A stretch of 64,000 bases of DNA from NCBI RefSeq assembly GCF_014198245.1, contig NZ_JACIHE010000023.1, forward strand, positions 1 through 64,000, read 5' to 3'. The position numbers were made by a program, and so were the translations under genes. Under the pieces are notes generated by a model, which saw nothing but the letters and a program-made list of their open reading frames with translations, had not been told where the DNA came from and made no database searches. Below, piece by piece: positions 53,033 to 61,556 of the stretch (within the stretch, counting starts at the first letter, position 1; each line of letters opens with the position of its first letter). Source of the stretch: Bradyrhizobium sp. cir1. GTDB taxonomy: Bacteria; Pseudomonadota; Alphaproteobacteria; Rhizobiales; Xanthobacteraceae.

Positions 53033-54838
53033 CTACGCCGTTGCCGCTTCCGCCATATACGCGCGCCAGCCGCCATACGCGGTGATATCCCGCGCCTCGC
53101 CCAGCACCTCCGGCTCGACGAGAAATCCCTTCACGCTGCGCCCATCGGCAAGCCGGATTGTGCCGATCGCCATCGGCGCAGGAATCGCGTTGACGAACTC
53201 GCCGAACGCCGCCGCCGACAGCGACCAGATCTCCAGCTCGATCGCAGAACCCTTGCCGGCTTCGACGCGCAGCAGGCCCGGCTTCGGCGGCGTGGTCGGA
53301 AGCGCGTAGAGTTTATAGTCGGGCGCGGTCGTCGTCGCCTCGATCAGCTTTCCGCTCAGCGCCTTCAACTCGCCGTTCAGCGCCATGCCGGAGAGATGTG
53401 CGCCGACGACCGCGATCGGAATCTCGTCGACGCCGCTTGCAGGCAGCGGCGCGAGTGGTGCTTGCGGCACGCCCTTCGCGCCAAGGGTCAGCTTCGTATC
53501 GGCATGAAACACGCGGCCGATGCTCGCAAGCGGCGCGTCACGTCCTGCGGGCGCGAGCAGCGTGATGCCGAACGGAATGCCGTCGCCGCGAATCGAAGCC
53601 GGCACGGCGAGGCCGCAGAGATCGAGCAGGTTGACGAAGTTGGTGTAGGTGCCGAGGCGGCTGTTGAGCTCGATCGGATTGGCAAGCACCTGCGCGGTCG
53701 TATAGGCGGTCGGGGCGGTCGGCAGCACCAGCGCGTCGATGTTGGCGAACGTTCGCTCGGCGATCTTGCGCAGGCCCTGCAGGCGATAGAGTGCCGAGAA
53801 GGTTTCCGCCGCGGTCAGCCGCGTGCCGGCGGCGGTGATCTCGCGCGTAACGGGGTGGATCGCATCAGGCGCGGACGCCAGCAGATCCTTGATCACGAGA
53901 TAGCGCTCGGCGACCCAGGGCCCTTCATAGAGCAGCCGCGCCGTCTCGTAGAACGGCTCGAGATCGAACTCGACCAGCGTCGCACCGAGCGTGGTCCAGC
54001 GCTTCAGCGCATCGGCGTAAGCACCTTCCGCTTTCTTGTCGCCGAAGAAGATCAGCTGTCCGTTGCGCGGCACCCCGAGGCGCAGATTCGCAGGGAATGG
54101 CGTAAGCGCTCCAAGCGGCCGGTCGCGCGAGAACGGATCGGCCTGGTCGGGGCCGACCATCACGGATAACGCGAGCGCGGCGTCGTCGACCGTCAAGGCG
54201 AACACCGAGATGCAGTCGAGCGTGCGGCAGGCCGGCACGAGGCCCGCGGTCGAGATCATGCCGAGGCTCGGCTTCAGCCCGACGATGTTGTTCAGCATCG
54301 CCGGCACACGGCCTGAGCCAGCCGTGTCCGTACCGAGCGACAGCGGCACGAGTCCAGCGCCGACGGCGGTGGCCGAGCCCGAGCTCGACCCGCCGGGAAT
54401 CAGATCCTCGCGGATCGAGTTGCGGGGGATGCCATAGGGCGAGCGCACACCGACGAGGCCGGTTGCGAACTGGTCGAGATTGGTCTTGCCGATGATGATG
54501 GCGCCCGCCGCGCGCAGCCGCTCCACCGCGGTCGAGTCGTGTGTCGGCGTATAGGTGAAGGCCGGGCAGGCCGCCGTGGTCGGAAAGCCCAGCGCGTCGA
54601 TATTGTCCTTCACCGCGACCGGGATGCCGTAGAGCGGCAGGCTGGCCGCATCCTTCGTGGCGAGCTTGTCGGCTTCCGCAATCGCGTCCCTCTCGTCGCG
54701 CAGGCTGATGAAGACGGCCGGGTCGTTGTAATCGCGGATGCGCTGATAGGTCCGCGCGATCGTCTGCGCCGGCGTCATCGTGCCCGCGCGATGCGCGGCC
54801 ACAATCGCGGCGATCGTTTCAGGCTGCTCAGCCCCCAT
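53033..54838 (-). CDS. AtzF-like allophanate hydrolase
   Basis: A 601-residue enzyme: an amidase-signature domain (about residues 1-465) plus a C-terminal domain (about 475-595) typical of AtzF. The triad is Lys77 (PVAVKDN), Ser151 (GGSSSGS) and Ser175 (DTAGSG). The C-terminal domain has VVGAHLSGMALNGEL and KPGLLRVEAGKGSAIELEIW in two parts, as in allophanate hydrolase. It converts allophanate to ammonia and carbon dioxide. The ATG at 54838 was chosen; upstream frames read through the promoter. It has its own sigma-54 promoter at 54878-54892 and is convergent with the AtzGEH operon. Confidence 0.93.
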   Translation of the reverse strand: MGAEQPETIAAIVAAHRAGTMTPAQTIARTYQRIRDYNDPAVFISLRDERDAIAEADKLATKDAASLPLYGIPVAVKDNIDALGFPTTAACPAFTYTPTHDSTAVERLRAAGAIIIGKTNLDQFATGLVGVRSPYGIPRNSIREDLIPGGSSSGSATAVGAGLVPLSLGTDTAGSGRVPAMLNNIVGLKPSLGMISTAGLVPACRTLDCISVFALTVDDAALALSVMVGPDQADPFSRDRPLGALTPFPANLRLGVPRNGQLIFFGDKKAEGAYADALKRWTTLGATLVEFDLEPFYETARLLYEGPWVAERYLVIKDLLASAPDAIHPVTREITAAGTRLTAAETFSALYRLQGLRKIAERTFANIDALVLPTAPTAYTTAQVLANPIELNSRLGTYTNFVNLLDLCGLAVPASIRGDGIPFGITLLAPAGRDAPLASIGRVFHADTKLTLGAKGVPQAPLAPLPASGVDEIPIAVVGAHLSGMALNGELKALSGKLIEATTTAPDYKLYALPTTPPKPGLLRVEAGKGSAIELEIWSLSAAAFGEFVNAIPAPMAIGTIRLADGRSVKGFLVEPEVLGEARDITAYGGWRAYMAEAATA

Positions 54839-54877
54839 GGCGTCCAAACTCCGGCAACAGGTCTCACCCGGATTGAA

Positions 54878-54892
54878 GCAAGCGATGTGCCA
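54878..54892 (-). promoter_or_regulatory. Sigma-54 promoter of the allophanate hydrolase gene
   Basis: On the minus strand TGGCAC (54892-54887), five bases, then TTGC (54881-54878) match the -24/-12 consensus. The transcript would start near 54867, about 29 bases before the ATG at 54838. Confidence 0.82.
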
Positions 54893-55021
54893 TTGTGTAC
54901 AGAATCCGGGCAGGGCGCGCGTGCCGGATATCATCGAGGGATCCGTAGGTTGGGGGATATTTCGGCGACCGGGCGGGTTACGCCCGCTGACGGGCATCTG
55001 CCCAAATCATAGGCATCTGGA

Positions 55022-55516
55022 TCAGGTGAAGCCCGCGAGGATCCGAAGCAGCTGCTCCCGGTTCTCCTTGCCGATCTTTTCTTCGACATGCCGCTCGTGC
55101 TCGGCGGCGAGACGCTTGAACTTCGCCAGCGCGGTGGCGCCCTGCGCGGTGAGGTGCAGCGCGTGCGAGCGCCGGTCCGCTTTCGACTTGACCCGCTTCA
55201 CGAGCCTGCGCTGCTCGAGACTGTCGAGCAGGTGCACCAGGCGGGCGCGCTCGATGCCGAGGCGCTTTGCCACGGCCATCTGCGACAGGCCGGGATTGGC
55301 GCCGACCACCGTCAGCACCGAATATTGCGTCGGCCTGATGTCGACATCGCCGAGCGTCCTGATGAAGTCCTGGAAAATCCAGATCTGGAAGCGTCGCACC
55401 GCGTAGCCGGCGTGTCCGACCAGTGCATCGAGGCCGATCTCGTCGGCGTCGTTGCGTCGCACTGCGCCGTTGCCGGATCGTTTACGCGGGGACGTCAGGG
55501 CGGCGGTGGCTGTCAC
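55022..55516 (-). CDS. MarR-family regulator of the feruloyl-CoA synthase region
   Basis: A 164-residue regulator with a winged helix at about residues 60-135 (YSVLTVVGANPGLSQMAVAKRLGIERARLVHLLDSLEQRRLVKRV in parts, and the wing SKADRRSHALHLT). The GTG at 55516 has GGAGAC six bases before it; a longer frame reads into the opposite gene. It is divergent from feruloyl-CoA synthase with a palindromic operator between them, the usual design for CoA-thioester-responsive MarR repressors of hydroxycinnamate genes. Confidence 0.88.
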   Translation of the reverse strand: MTATAALTSPRKRSGNGAVRRNDADEIGLDALVGHAGYAVRRFQIWIFQDFIRTLGDVDIRPTQYSVLTVVGANPGLSQMAVAKRLGIERARLVHLLDSLEQRRLVKRVKSKADRRSHALHLTAQGATALAKFKRLAAEHERHVEEKIGKENREQLLRILAGFT

Positions 55517-55569
55517 ATCGTGTCTCCTGCAGGACCATTCTTGTAGCGCCTCGGCGGCCCAAGCGAAAG

Positions 55570-55590
55570 ATTGTTGTTGACGACAACAAT
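55570..55590. promoter_or_regulatory. Probable MarR operator
   Basis: ATTGTTGT-N5-ACAACAAT is a perfect 8-base inverted repeat in the divergent promoter region between the MarR gene and feruloyl-CoA synthase, about 80 bases before the synthase ATG. Symmetry and place fit autoregulated MarR binding. Confidence 0.7.
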
Positions 55591-55669
55591 TCGCGTGCCC
55601 AACATTATGACCAAAGCAGTCCGGAACGAGGCTGCGGACGACCCGGGCTTCCGGGCGAGGAGGAAACAC

Positions 55670-57520
55670 ATGACAGCCGCCACACGCGGTGACACGTCAG
55701 ATCTGTTCGCAGTGCCCAAGACCGTTGCCGAGCATCGCGCCGATGGCAGCATCGTGCTGCGCTCGCCGGAACCCTTGCGCGAGAGCGCGCGCTGCATCGG
55801 GGACTGGCTGGAGCAATGGGCGCGGCAATCGCCCGATAAGCTCTTCCTCGCTGAGCGCAGCAATCCTGAAACGCCGTGGACCACGGTCACCTACGCGCAG
55901 GCGCTGCGGCAGGTGCGCGGGGCGGCGTCGTGGATCCTCGCGCAGGGCCTCAGCGCGGAGCGCCCGCTCGCGATCCTCTCCGACAACAGCATCGATCACG
56001 CGCTGCTCGCGCTTGCCGCCCAGCATGTTGGCGTGCCCTCGGCGGCGATTTCGCCGGCCTATTCGCTGATGTCGAAAGATTTTGACAAGCTCAAGAGCAT
56101 GATCGCTTTGCTCGAGCCGGGCGCGATCTACGTGTCCACGTTGAAGCCATTTGCGGCCGCGCTGGCCGCGATCAAGCCGCTGCACAACGCGCAGATCATC
56201 AGCGGCAATGCCGATGACACCGACGCGCTCGCCTTCCGCGCCGTCGCGGCAACGCCGGAAAGCCCCGACATCGCAAAGGCCTTCGCTGCGCTCACGCCTG
56301 ACACGATCGCAAAATTCCTGTTCACGTCCGGCTCGACCGGCACGCCCAAAGCCGTCATCAACACCCAGCGCATGCTGACCTCGAGCCAGCAGGCCAAGGC
56401 GCAGACCTGGACTTTCCTTCAGGCTGGCCGCGGCGATCTCGTCATCCTCGACTGGCTGCCCTGGAGCCACACGTTCGGCGCCAATCACAATTTCAATCTC
56501 GTGCTGCGCAATGGCGGCTCGCTCTATGTCGACGGCGGCAAGCCCGTGCCCGGCCTGTTCGCGACGTCACTCGCCAATCTGAAAAGCGTGATGCCGACGG
56601 TCTATTTCAACGTGCCGCGCGGCTTCGACATGCTGATCGCGGCGCTGCGCGGCGACGAGGAGATGCGTCGCCGCTTCTTCAGCGAGGTGAAGTTCGCTTT
56701 CTATGCCGGCGCGGCGCTGCCGCAGAATCTCTGGGACGCGCTCGAGCAGCTCTCCGTCGAGACCGTCGGCCGTGCGCTGCCGATGGTCTCGGCCTGGGGA
56801 TCGACCGAAACCTCGCCGCTCGCGGCCGACTGCCATTTCCTTGCCGAACGCTCCGGCAATATTGGCGTGCCGATTCCCGGCACCGAGCTGAAGCTCGTCA
56901 AGTCAGGCGACAAACTCGAGGTGCGTGTGCGCGGCCCCAATGTCACGCCGGGCTATTGGAAGGCGCCCGAGCTGACGAAGCAGGCGTTTGATGAAGAGGG
57001 GTTTTATCTCATCGGCGATGCGGTGAAGCTTGCTGATAGCGCGCGGCCGGAGCGCGGCCTGTTCTTCGACGGCCGCGTCGCGGAGGACTTCAAGCTCAAT
57101 TCCGGCACCTGGGTCAGTGTCGGCACGCTGCGCGTTGCCGGCATCGCCGCGCTGGCGCCGCTCGCGCAGGATATCGTCGTGGCAGGTCACGGCGGCGACG
57201 AGGTGCGCTTCCTGGTATTCCCGAACATCGCGGCCTGCCGCGCCCATGCCGGCTTGCCCGAGACGGCGGCTGTGAGTGATGTGTTGGCGCATGCCAAGAT
57301 CCGCAGCGCGATCGCGCAGGGTCTCGCAAAGCTGAAGCAGCAGAGCGCAAACTCCTCCGGCCACGCCACGCGCGCGCTGCTGCTGGCCGAGCCGCCATCG
57401 GTGGACGGCGGCGAGATCACCGACAAGGGTTACATCAACCAGCGCGCCGTGCTGACGCGGCGCGCGGAGGCGGTGGCGCGGCTGAACGACGATGCGTCGG
57501 GGGAGTGGATCGGGGTGTAG
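55670..57520 (+). CDS. fcs: Feruloyl-CoA synthase
   Basis: A 616-residue acyl-CoA synthetase of the AMP-forming family. The ATG at 55670 has GAGGAGGAAAC directly upstream; an earlier in-frame ATG at 55607 lies too close to the operator. Motifs are FTSGSTGTPKAV (P-loop), VSAWGSTETSP and YLIGDAVKL; RGLFFDGRVAEDFKLNSG is typical of feruloyl-CoA synthases. It activates ferulate, p-coumarate and caffeate to CoA esters. The hydratase-lyase and vanillin dehydrogenase genes that complete the path are not in the window. Confidence 0.92.
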   Translation: MTAATRGDTSDLFAVPKTVAEHRADGSIVLRSPEPLRESARCIGDWLEQWARQSPDKLFLAERSNPETPWTTVTYAQALRQVRGAASWILAQGLSAERPLAILSDNSIDHALLALAAQHVGVPSAAISPAYSLMSKDFDKLKSMIALLEPGAIYVSTLKPFAAALAAIKPLHNAQIISGNADDTDALAFRAVAATPESPDIAKAFAALTPDTIAKFLFTSGSTGTPKAVINTQRMLTSSQQAKAQTWTFLQAGRGDLVILDWLPWSHTFGANHNFNLVLRNGGSLYVDGGKPVPGLFATSLANLKSVMPTVYFNVPRGFDMLIAALRGDEEMRRRFFSEVKFAFYAGAALPQNLWDALEQLSVETVGRALPMVSAWGSTETSPLAADCHFLAERSGNIGVPIPGTELKLVKSGDKLEVRVRGPNVTPGYWKAPELTKQAFDEEGFYLIGDAVKLADSARPERGLFFDGRVAEDFKLNSGTWVSVGTLRVAGIAALAPLAQDIVVAGHGGDEVRFLVFPNIAACRAHAGLPETAAVSDVLAHAKIRSAIAQGLAKLKQQSANSSGHATRALLLAEPPSVDGGEITDKGYINQRAVLTRRAEAVARLNDDASGEWIGV

Positions 57521-57548
57521 CGACCGAGTTAGCGAAGCCACATTCCGC

Positions 57549-57654
57549 TGTCATTCCGGGGCGCGCCTTTTGGCGCGAGCCCGGAATCCATTTTACCGCA
57601 GGGGGTGTTGCGTGATGGATTCCGGGTTCGCGCTGCGCGCGCCCCGGAATGACG
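57549..57654. repeat. Palindromic repeat family D
   Basis: TGTCATTCCGGGGCGCGCC to GAGCCCGGAATCCAT and GATGGATTCCGGGTTCG to GCCCCGGAATGACG. It lies just past feruloyl-CoA synthase and probably terminates it. Confidence 0.86.
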
Positions 57655-57697
57655 AGCGGATACGCCAGCCATCCTGTCGCAATATCCTGCCGATTCT

Positions 57698-57784
57698 TTT
57701 GTTGCCTAAGCAACTAATTTGTGCGAACCCTTTTGGACAAGGACAACAGCGGAGGAACCGCTGCGCCTACTCTCGGAGGAAACA
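57698..57784 (+). promoter_or_regulatory. Operator-like palindrome and leader without an intact downstream gene
   Basis: TTNGTTGC-N4-GCAACNAA (57698-57717, core GTTGCCTAAGCAAC at 57701) resembles a MarR-type site. About 60 bases further, CGGAGGAAACA ends just before an ATG at 57785. The frame from that ATG runs into DNA antisense to the second MarR gene and does not look like a real protein. Confidence 0.5.
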
Positions 57785-57859
57785 ATGCTCGGCAGGAATG
57801 GTGCCGCGGGCAAACGCAGGCGCATGCCCGAAGACACGACGCGCCCGCGGCGCGGTGCG

Positions 57860-58408
57860 TCAGCTGTAGCTGCTGTCCGTCACGGCGCCGAGATTCTCAT
57901 GCAGCCGGCGAAGCAGGTCGATCAGCACCTCGCGCTCGTCCTTGCTCAGGCAGGACAGCAGGCGCCGCTCGCGCTCGAACGCCGCCACGATCACCTTGTC
58001 ATGCGTGGCGCGGCCCCTCGGGCTCAGCGAGATCGAATGGGTACGGCCGTCGTTGGGGTCAGTGCGGATCGAGATCAGCCCGCGCTTCTCGAGGCCGGCG
58101 AGCGTCCGGCTCACCGGGCCCTTGTCGAAACCAATGACGTGGCAGATGCGCGAGGCTGGGATGCCGGGCTCGATCGCCAGCAGCGACATGATCCGCCATT
58201 CCGTGACGTTGACGCCGAACTGCTTCTGGTAGAACGCGGTCGCGCTGTTCGAGAGCTTGTTGGCGATGAAGGTGATGAACGCCGGTACGTAACGCTCGAG
58301 GTCGAGCGTCGGCCCCGCATCCGTGGGCGCGGGCTTCTGGCGGGCTCTGGTCGAGGACGGCGGCATATCGGGTTTCTGACTCGCGGCGTGCCAGAGACCT
58401 AAGGGCAT
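57860..58408 (-). CDS. MarR-family regulator next to the P450 gene
   Basis: A 182-residue regulator. The winged helix lies at about residues 70-145 (WRIMSLLAIEPGIPASRICHVIGFDKGPVSRTLAGLEKRGLI in parts, wing DPNDGRTHSISL). The ATG at 58408 has GGGCGGCGC before it but leaves only 40 bases to the divergent P450 start; the internal ATG at 58366 would leave 82. The true start is uncertain. It probably regulates the P450-ferredoxin pair. Confidence 0.86.
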   Translation of the reverse strand: MPLGLWHAASQKPDMPPSSTRARQKPAPTDAGPTLDLERYVPAFITFIANKLSNSATAFYQKQFGVNVTEWRIMSLLAIEPGIPASRICHVIGFDKGPVSRTLAGLEKRGLISIRTDPNDGRTHSISLSPRGRATHDKVIVAAFERERRLLSCLSKDEREVLIDLLRRLHENLGAVTDSSYS

Positions 58409-58448
58409 GCGCCGCCCTTTCACAAGATCAAAATGAGGGAGGACTTCA

Positions 58449-59657
58449 ATGAGCGCACCCGGCTCCGCCGCATCAGGCGTCCCGCATCTCGACGTCGATC
58501 CCTTCGACATGATGTTTTTTGCCGACCCCTATCCCACGCATGAGCTGCTGCGGGAGGCGGGGCCGGTGGTCTATCTCGACAAGTGGAAGGTCTACGGCGT
58601 GGCCCGCTATGCCGAGGTCCATGCTGTGCTGAACGATCCCGCCACCTTCTGCTCCAGCCGCGGCGTCGGCCTGTCCGATTTCAAGAAGGAGACGCCATGG
58701 CGGCCGCCGAGCCTGATCCTGGAGGCCGATCCGCCCGCGCACACCCGCACCCGCGCCGTCCTGTCAAAAGTGCTGTCGCCGACGGTGATGAAGCAGGTGC
58801 GCGACCGTTTTGCCGCGGCGGCGGAGGAGCGGGTGGATGCGCTGATCGAAAAGCGCAGCTTTGATGCGATTGCCGACCTTGCCGAGGCGTATCCGCTGTC
58901 GATCTTTCCCGATGCGCTCGGGCTGAAGCCCGAAGGCCGCGAGCATCTGATTCCCTACGCAAGCGTCGTGTTCAACGCGTTCGGTCCGCCCAACCAGCTG
59001 CGCCAGGAGGCGATCGAACGTTCGATGCCGCACCAGGCCTACGTCGCCGAGCAGTGCCAGCGCGAGAACCTGGCGCCCGGCGGCTTTGGCGCCTGCATTC
59101 ATGCGCAGGTTGACGAGGGCGCCATCACGGCCGCCGAGGCGCCGCTATTGGTGCGCTCGCTGCTCTCAGCGGGCCTCGATACCACGGTCAACGGCATCGG
59201 TGCGGCGCTCTATTGCCTCGCACGCTTTCCCGATCAGTGGCAGCGCCTGCGCAGCGATCTTTCGCTGGCGCGCGGCGCTTTCGAAGAGGCCGTGCGGTTC
59301 GAGAGCCCGGTGCAGACCTTCTTCCGCACCACGACGCGCGAGGTGGAGTTGTCCGGTGCCAGGATCGGTGAGGGCGAGAAGGTGCTGATGTTCCTCGCCG
59401 CTGCCAATCGCGATCCCAGGCGCTGGGACAGCCCTGACAGCTACGACATCACCCGTCGCACCTCCGGCCATGTCGGCTTCGGCTCCGGCATCCACATGTG
59501 CGTCGGCCAGCTCGTCGCCCGCCTTGAAGGCGAGGTGATGCTGACCGCGCTGGCGCGCCGCGTCGCGAAGATCGAGATCACGGGCGAGCCGAAGCGCCGC
59601 TTCAACAACACGCTGCGCGGGCTCGACAGCCTGCCTGTCACCATCACCCCGGCCTGA
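58449..59657 (+). CDS. Cytochrome P450, CYP199-like
   Basis: A 402-residue class I bacterial P450. The oxygen-binding helix has AGLDTTVNG (about residues 240-248), the haem loop is GFGSGIHMCVGQ (Cys351), and the ExxR motif is seen in EEAVRFESP. Overall sequence and partner gene resemble CYP199A of Rhodopseudomonas palustris, which demethylates or hydroxylates para-substituted benzoates such as 4-methoxybenzoate. GAGGGAGGAC precedes the ATG. The next gene encodes its ferredoxin (12 bases between). A ferredoxin reductase is not adjacent. Confidence 0.92.
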   Translation: MSAPGSAASGVPHLDVDPFDMMFFADPYPTHELLREAGPVVYLDKWKVYGVARYAEVHAVLNDPATFCSSRGVGLSDFKKETPWRPPSLILEADPPAHTRTRAVLSKVLSPTVMKQVRDRFAAAAEERVDALIEKRSFDAIADLAEAYPLSIFPDALGLKPEGREHLIPYASVVFNAFGPPNQLRQEAIERSMPHQAYVAEQCQRENLAPGGFGACIHAQVDEGAITAAEAPLLVRSLLSAGLDTTVNGIGAALYCLARFPDQWQRLRSDLSLARGAFEEAVRFESPVQTFFRTTTREVELSGARIGEGEKVLMFLAAANRDPRRWDSPDSYDITRRTSGHVGFGSGIHMCVGQLVARLEGEVMLTALARRVAKIEITGEPKRRFNNTLRGLDSLPVTITPA

Positions 59658-59669
59658 CGAGGAGTCTTG

Positions 59670-59993
59670 ATGCCCGCCATCACCTTCATTCATCCCGATG
59701 GCAAGTCCGACCGCGTCGAGACCTCAGGCGGCGAGAGCGCCATGCAGGCCGCGACTCGTCACGGCCTCGACGGCATTTTGGCCGAATGCGGCGGCAACGC
59801 CATGTGCGCGACCTGCCACGTCTATGTCGACGAGAGCTGGCTCGCGCGCCTGCCTGCGGTCGCCGACGACGAGGACGCGCTGCTCGACGGCACCGCCGCC
59901 GAGCGGCTGCCGAACAGCCGGCTGTCCTGCCAGATCAACATCACGCCCGAGCTCGACGGGCTCGTGCTGCTTCTGCCGGATCGGCAGGTCTGA
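59670..59993 (+). CDS. [2Fe-2S] ferredoxin, palustrisredoxin/putidaredoxin type
   Basis: A 107-residue ferredoxin with cluster ligands Cys40, Cys46, Cys49 (ECGGNAMCATCH) and Cys87 (SCQI). It belongs to the adrenodoxin-like class that serves P450s, and it follows the CYP199-type gene as in R. palustris. ACGAGGAG precedes the ATG. An in-frame TTG three bases upstream is less likely as start. Confidence 0.93.
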   Translation: MPAITFIHPDGKSDRVETSGGESAMQAATRHGLDGILAECGGNAMCATCHVYVDESWLARLPAVADDEDALLDGTAAERLPNSRLSCQINITPELDGLVLLLPDRQV

Positions 59994-60043
59994 ATTTCGA
60001 TGTGCCGGCAACGACCGGCAACCAACAAACAGGGGAGGGAATC

Positions 60044-61255
60044 ATGAAGCATCTGAAGTGGACGCTCGCGCTGGCCGCGAGCCTGGTGACCGGCGCGGTG
60101 AACGCCGAGATATCGGACAATGTCGTGCGAATCGGCGTGCTCAACGACATCTCCGGCATCTTTCAGGACACCAATGGGATGGGCTCGGTCGAGGCCGCGC
60201 GCATGGCGGCGGAGGATTTCAACGGCGGGGCTAAGGGCATCAAGGTGGAGATCGTCTATGCCGACCACCAGAACAAGGCCGATGTTGGCAATGCCATCGC
60301 GCGCAAATGGCTCGACGTCGAGGGCGTCGATGCCATCGTCGACGTGCCGAATTCGGCCGTCGGCCTCTCCATCAACACGCTGCTGCGCGACAGCCGCATG
60401 ACCTTCCTGGCATCGTCGACGGCGAGCTCAGACCTCACCGGCAAGGCCTGCTCGCCCAATACCATTCAGTGGGTCAACGACACCTGGGCGACCGGCAACA
60501 CCACGGCGGCTGCGATGGTCTCGCGTGGCGGCAAGGACTGGTATTTCCTCACGGTCGATTTCGCGCTCGGGAAGGGTATCGAGGCCGAAGCGCAGAAATA
60601 CATCGAGTCCCACGGCGGCAAGGTGATCGGCTCGTCAAAACATCCGCTCGGCACCTCCGATTTCGCGTCCTTCCTGTTGCAGGCGCAGAGCTCGAGGGCG
60701 CAGGTGATCGGCCTTGCCAATGCCGGCGGCGACACCATCAATGCGGTGAAGCAGGCCGCCGAATTCGGCATCCAGCAGAGCGGGCAGAAGCTCGTCGCCT
60801 TCCTGCTCTTCATCAACGACGTCCACGGCATGGGCATCAAGGTCGCGCAGGGCCTTCAACTGATGGAAGCGTTCTACTGGGACATGAACGACGACACCCG
60901 CGCCTTCGCCAAGCGTTTCGCCGCACGGCCCGGCATGAACGGCAAGATGCCGAGCGGCAACCAGGCCGGCGTCTATGCCTCGACGCTCGCTTATCTCAAT
61001 GCGGTCGCGGCCGCCGGCAGCGACAATGCCAGGGACGCCGTGCCGGAGATGAAGAAGTTCAAAGGCAAGGACAAGCTGTTCGGCGACACCACGATCCGCC
61101 AGGACGGCCGCGTCGTGCATCCCATGTATCTGTTCGAGGTGAAGAAGCCGGAGGAGTCGAAATATCCGTACGACTATTACAAGCTGGTCTCGACCATTCC
61201 GGCAGACCAGGCGTTCCGCCCGTTGGCGGAGGGCGGGTGTGAGCTGGTGAAGTAG
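60044..61255 (+). CDS. ABC transporter substrate-binding protein, aromatic/branched-chain type
   Basis: A 403-residue Peripla_BP_6 protein with signal MKHLKWTLALAASLVTGAVNA and AGGGGAGGGA before the ATG. It is the closest paralogue in the window to the protein at 353-1546. Its place directly after the P450 and ferredoxin suggests that it binds an aromatic acid, as related R. palustris proteins do. Permease and ATPase genes are not adjacent in this window. It ends just before a nested repeat. Confidence 0.9.
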   Translation: MKHLKWTLALAASLVTGAVNAEISDNVVRIGVLNDISGIFQDTNGMGSVEAARMAAEDFNGGAKGIKVEIVYADHQNKADVGNAIARKWLDVEGVDAIVDVPNSAVGLSINTLLRDSRMTFLASSTASSDLTGKACSPNTIQWVNDTWATGNTTAAAMVSRGGKDWYFLTVDFALGKGIEAEAQKYIESHGGKVIGSSKHPLGTSDFASFLLQAQSSRAQVIGLANAGGDTINAVKQAAEFGIQQSGQKLVAFLLFINDVHGMGIKVAQGLQLMEAFYWDMNDDTRAFAKRFAARPGMNGKMPSGNQAGVYASTLAYLNAVAAAGSDNARDAVPEMKKFKGKDKLFGDTTIRQDGRVVHPMYLFEVKKPEESKYPYDYYKLVSTIPADQAFRPLAEGGCELVK

Positions 61256-61260
61256 CTGCC

Positions 61261-61556
61261 TTCGCCTCTCCCCGCTTGCGGGGAGAGGCCGACGCGCGCG
61301 GCAGCGCACTTGCACGCCGGAGCGCGGCGGGTGAGGGGAGCCTCCGCGAGCGGGATATTCGCGGAACAAGGATCTCTCTCCACGTCATTGCGAGCGCAGC
61401 GAAGCAATCCAGAATCCCTCCGCGGGAAGACTCTGGATTGCTTCGCTGCGCTCGCAATGACGATAGGCAATATCGAGTGCTTCAACTCTTACCTTCCCCG
61501 CGGAGGCTCCCCCTCACCCCAGCGCTCTCCCCGCAAGCGGGGGAGAAGCAACGTCC
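61261..61556. repeat. Family H repeat split by a nested family C repeat
   Basis: The left part of H (CTCTCCCCGCTTGCGGGGAG to GCGGGTGAGGGGAGCC) lies at 61264-61350 and the right part (GGAGGCTCCCCCTCACCCCA to CCGCAAGCGGGGGAG) at about 61500-61550. Between them is a full family C palindrome (61383-61462). In the copy at 49181-49318 the two parts are only about 30 bases apart. Confidence 0.85.
61383..61462. repeat. Palindromic repeat family C, nested in family H
   Basis: CGTCATTGCGAGCGCAGCGA to CCAGAATCCC and CTCTGGATTGCTTCGC to CTCGCAATGACG, with the same arms as 34235-34314. Confidence 0.88.
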
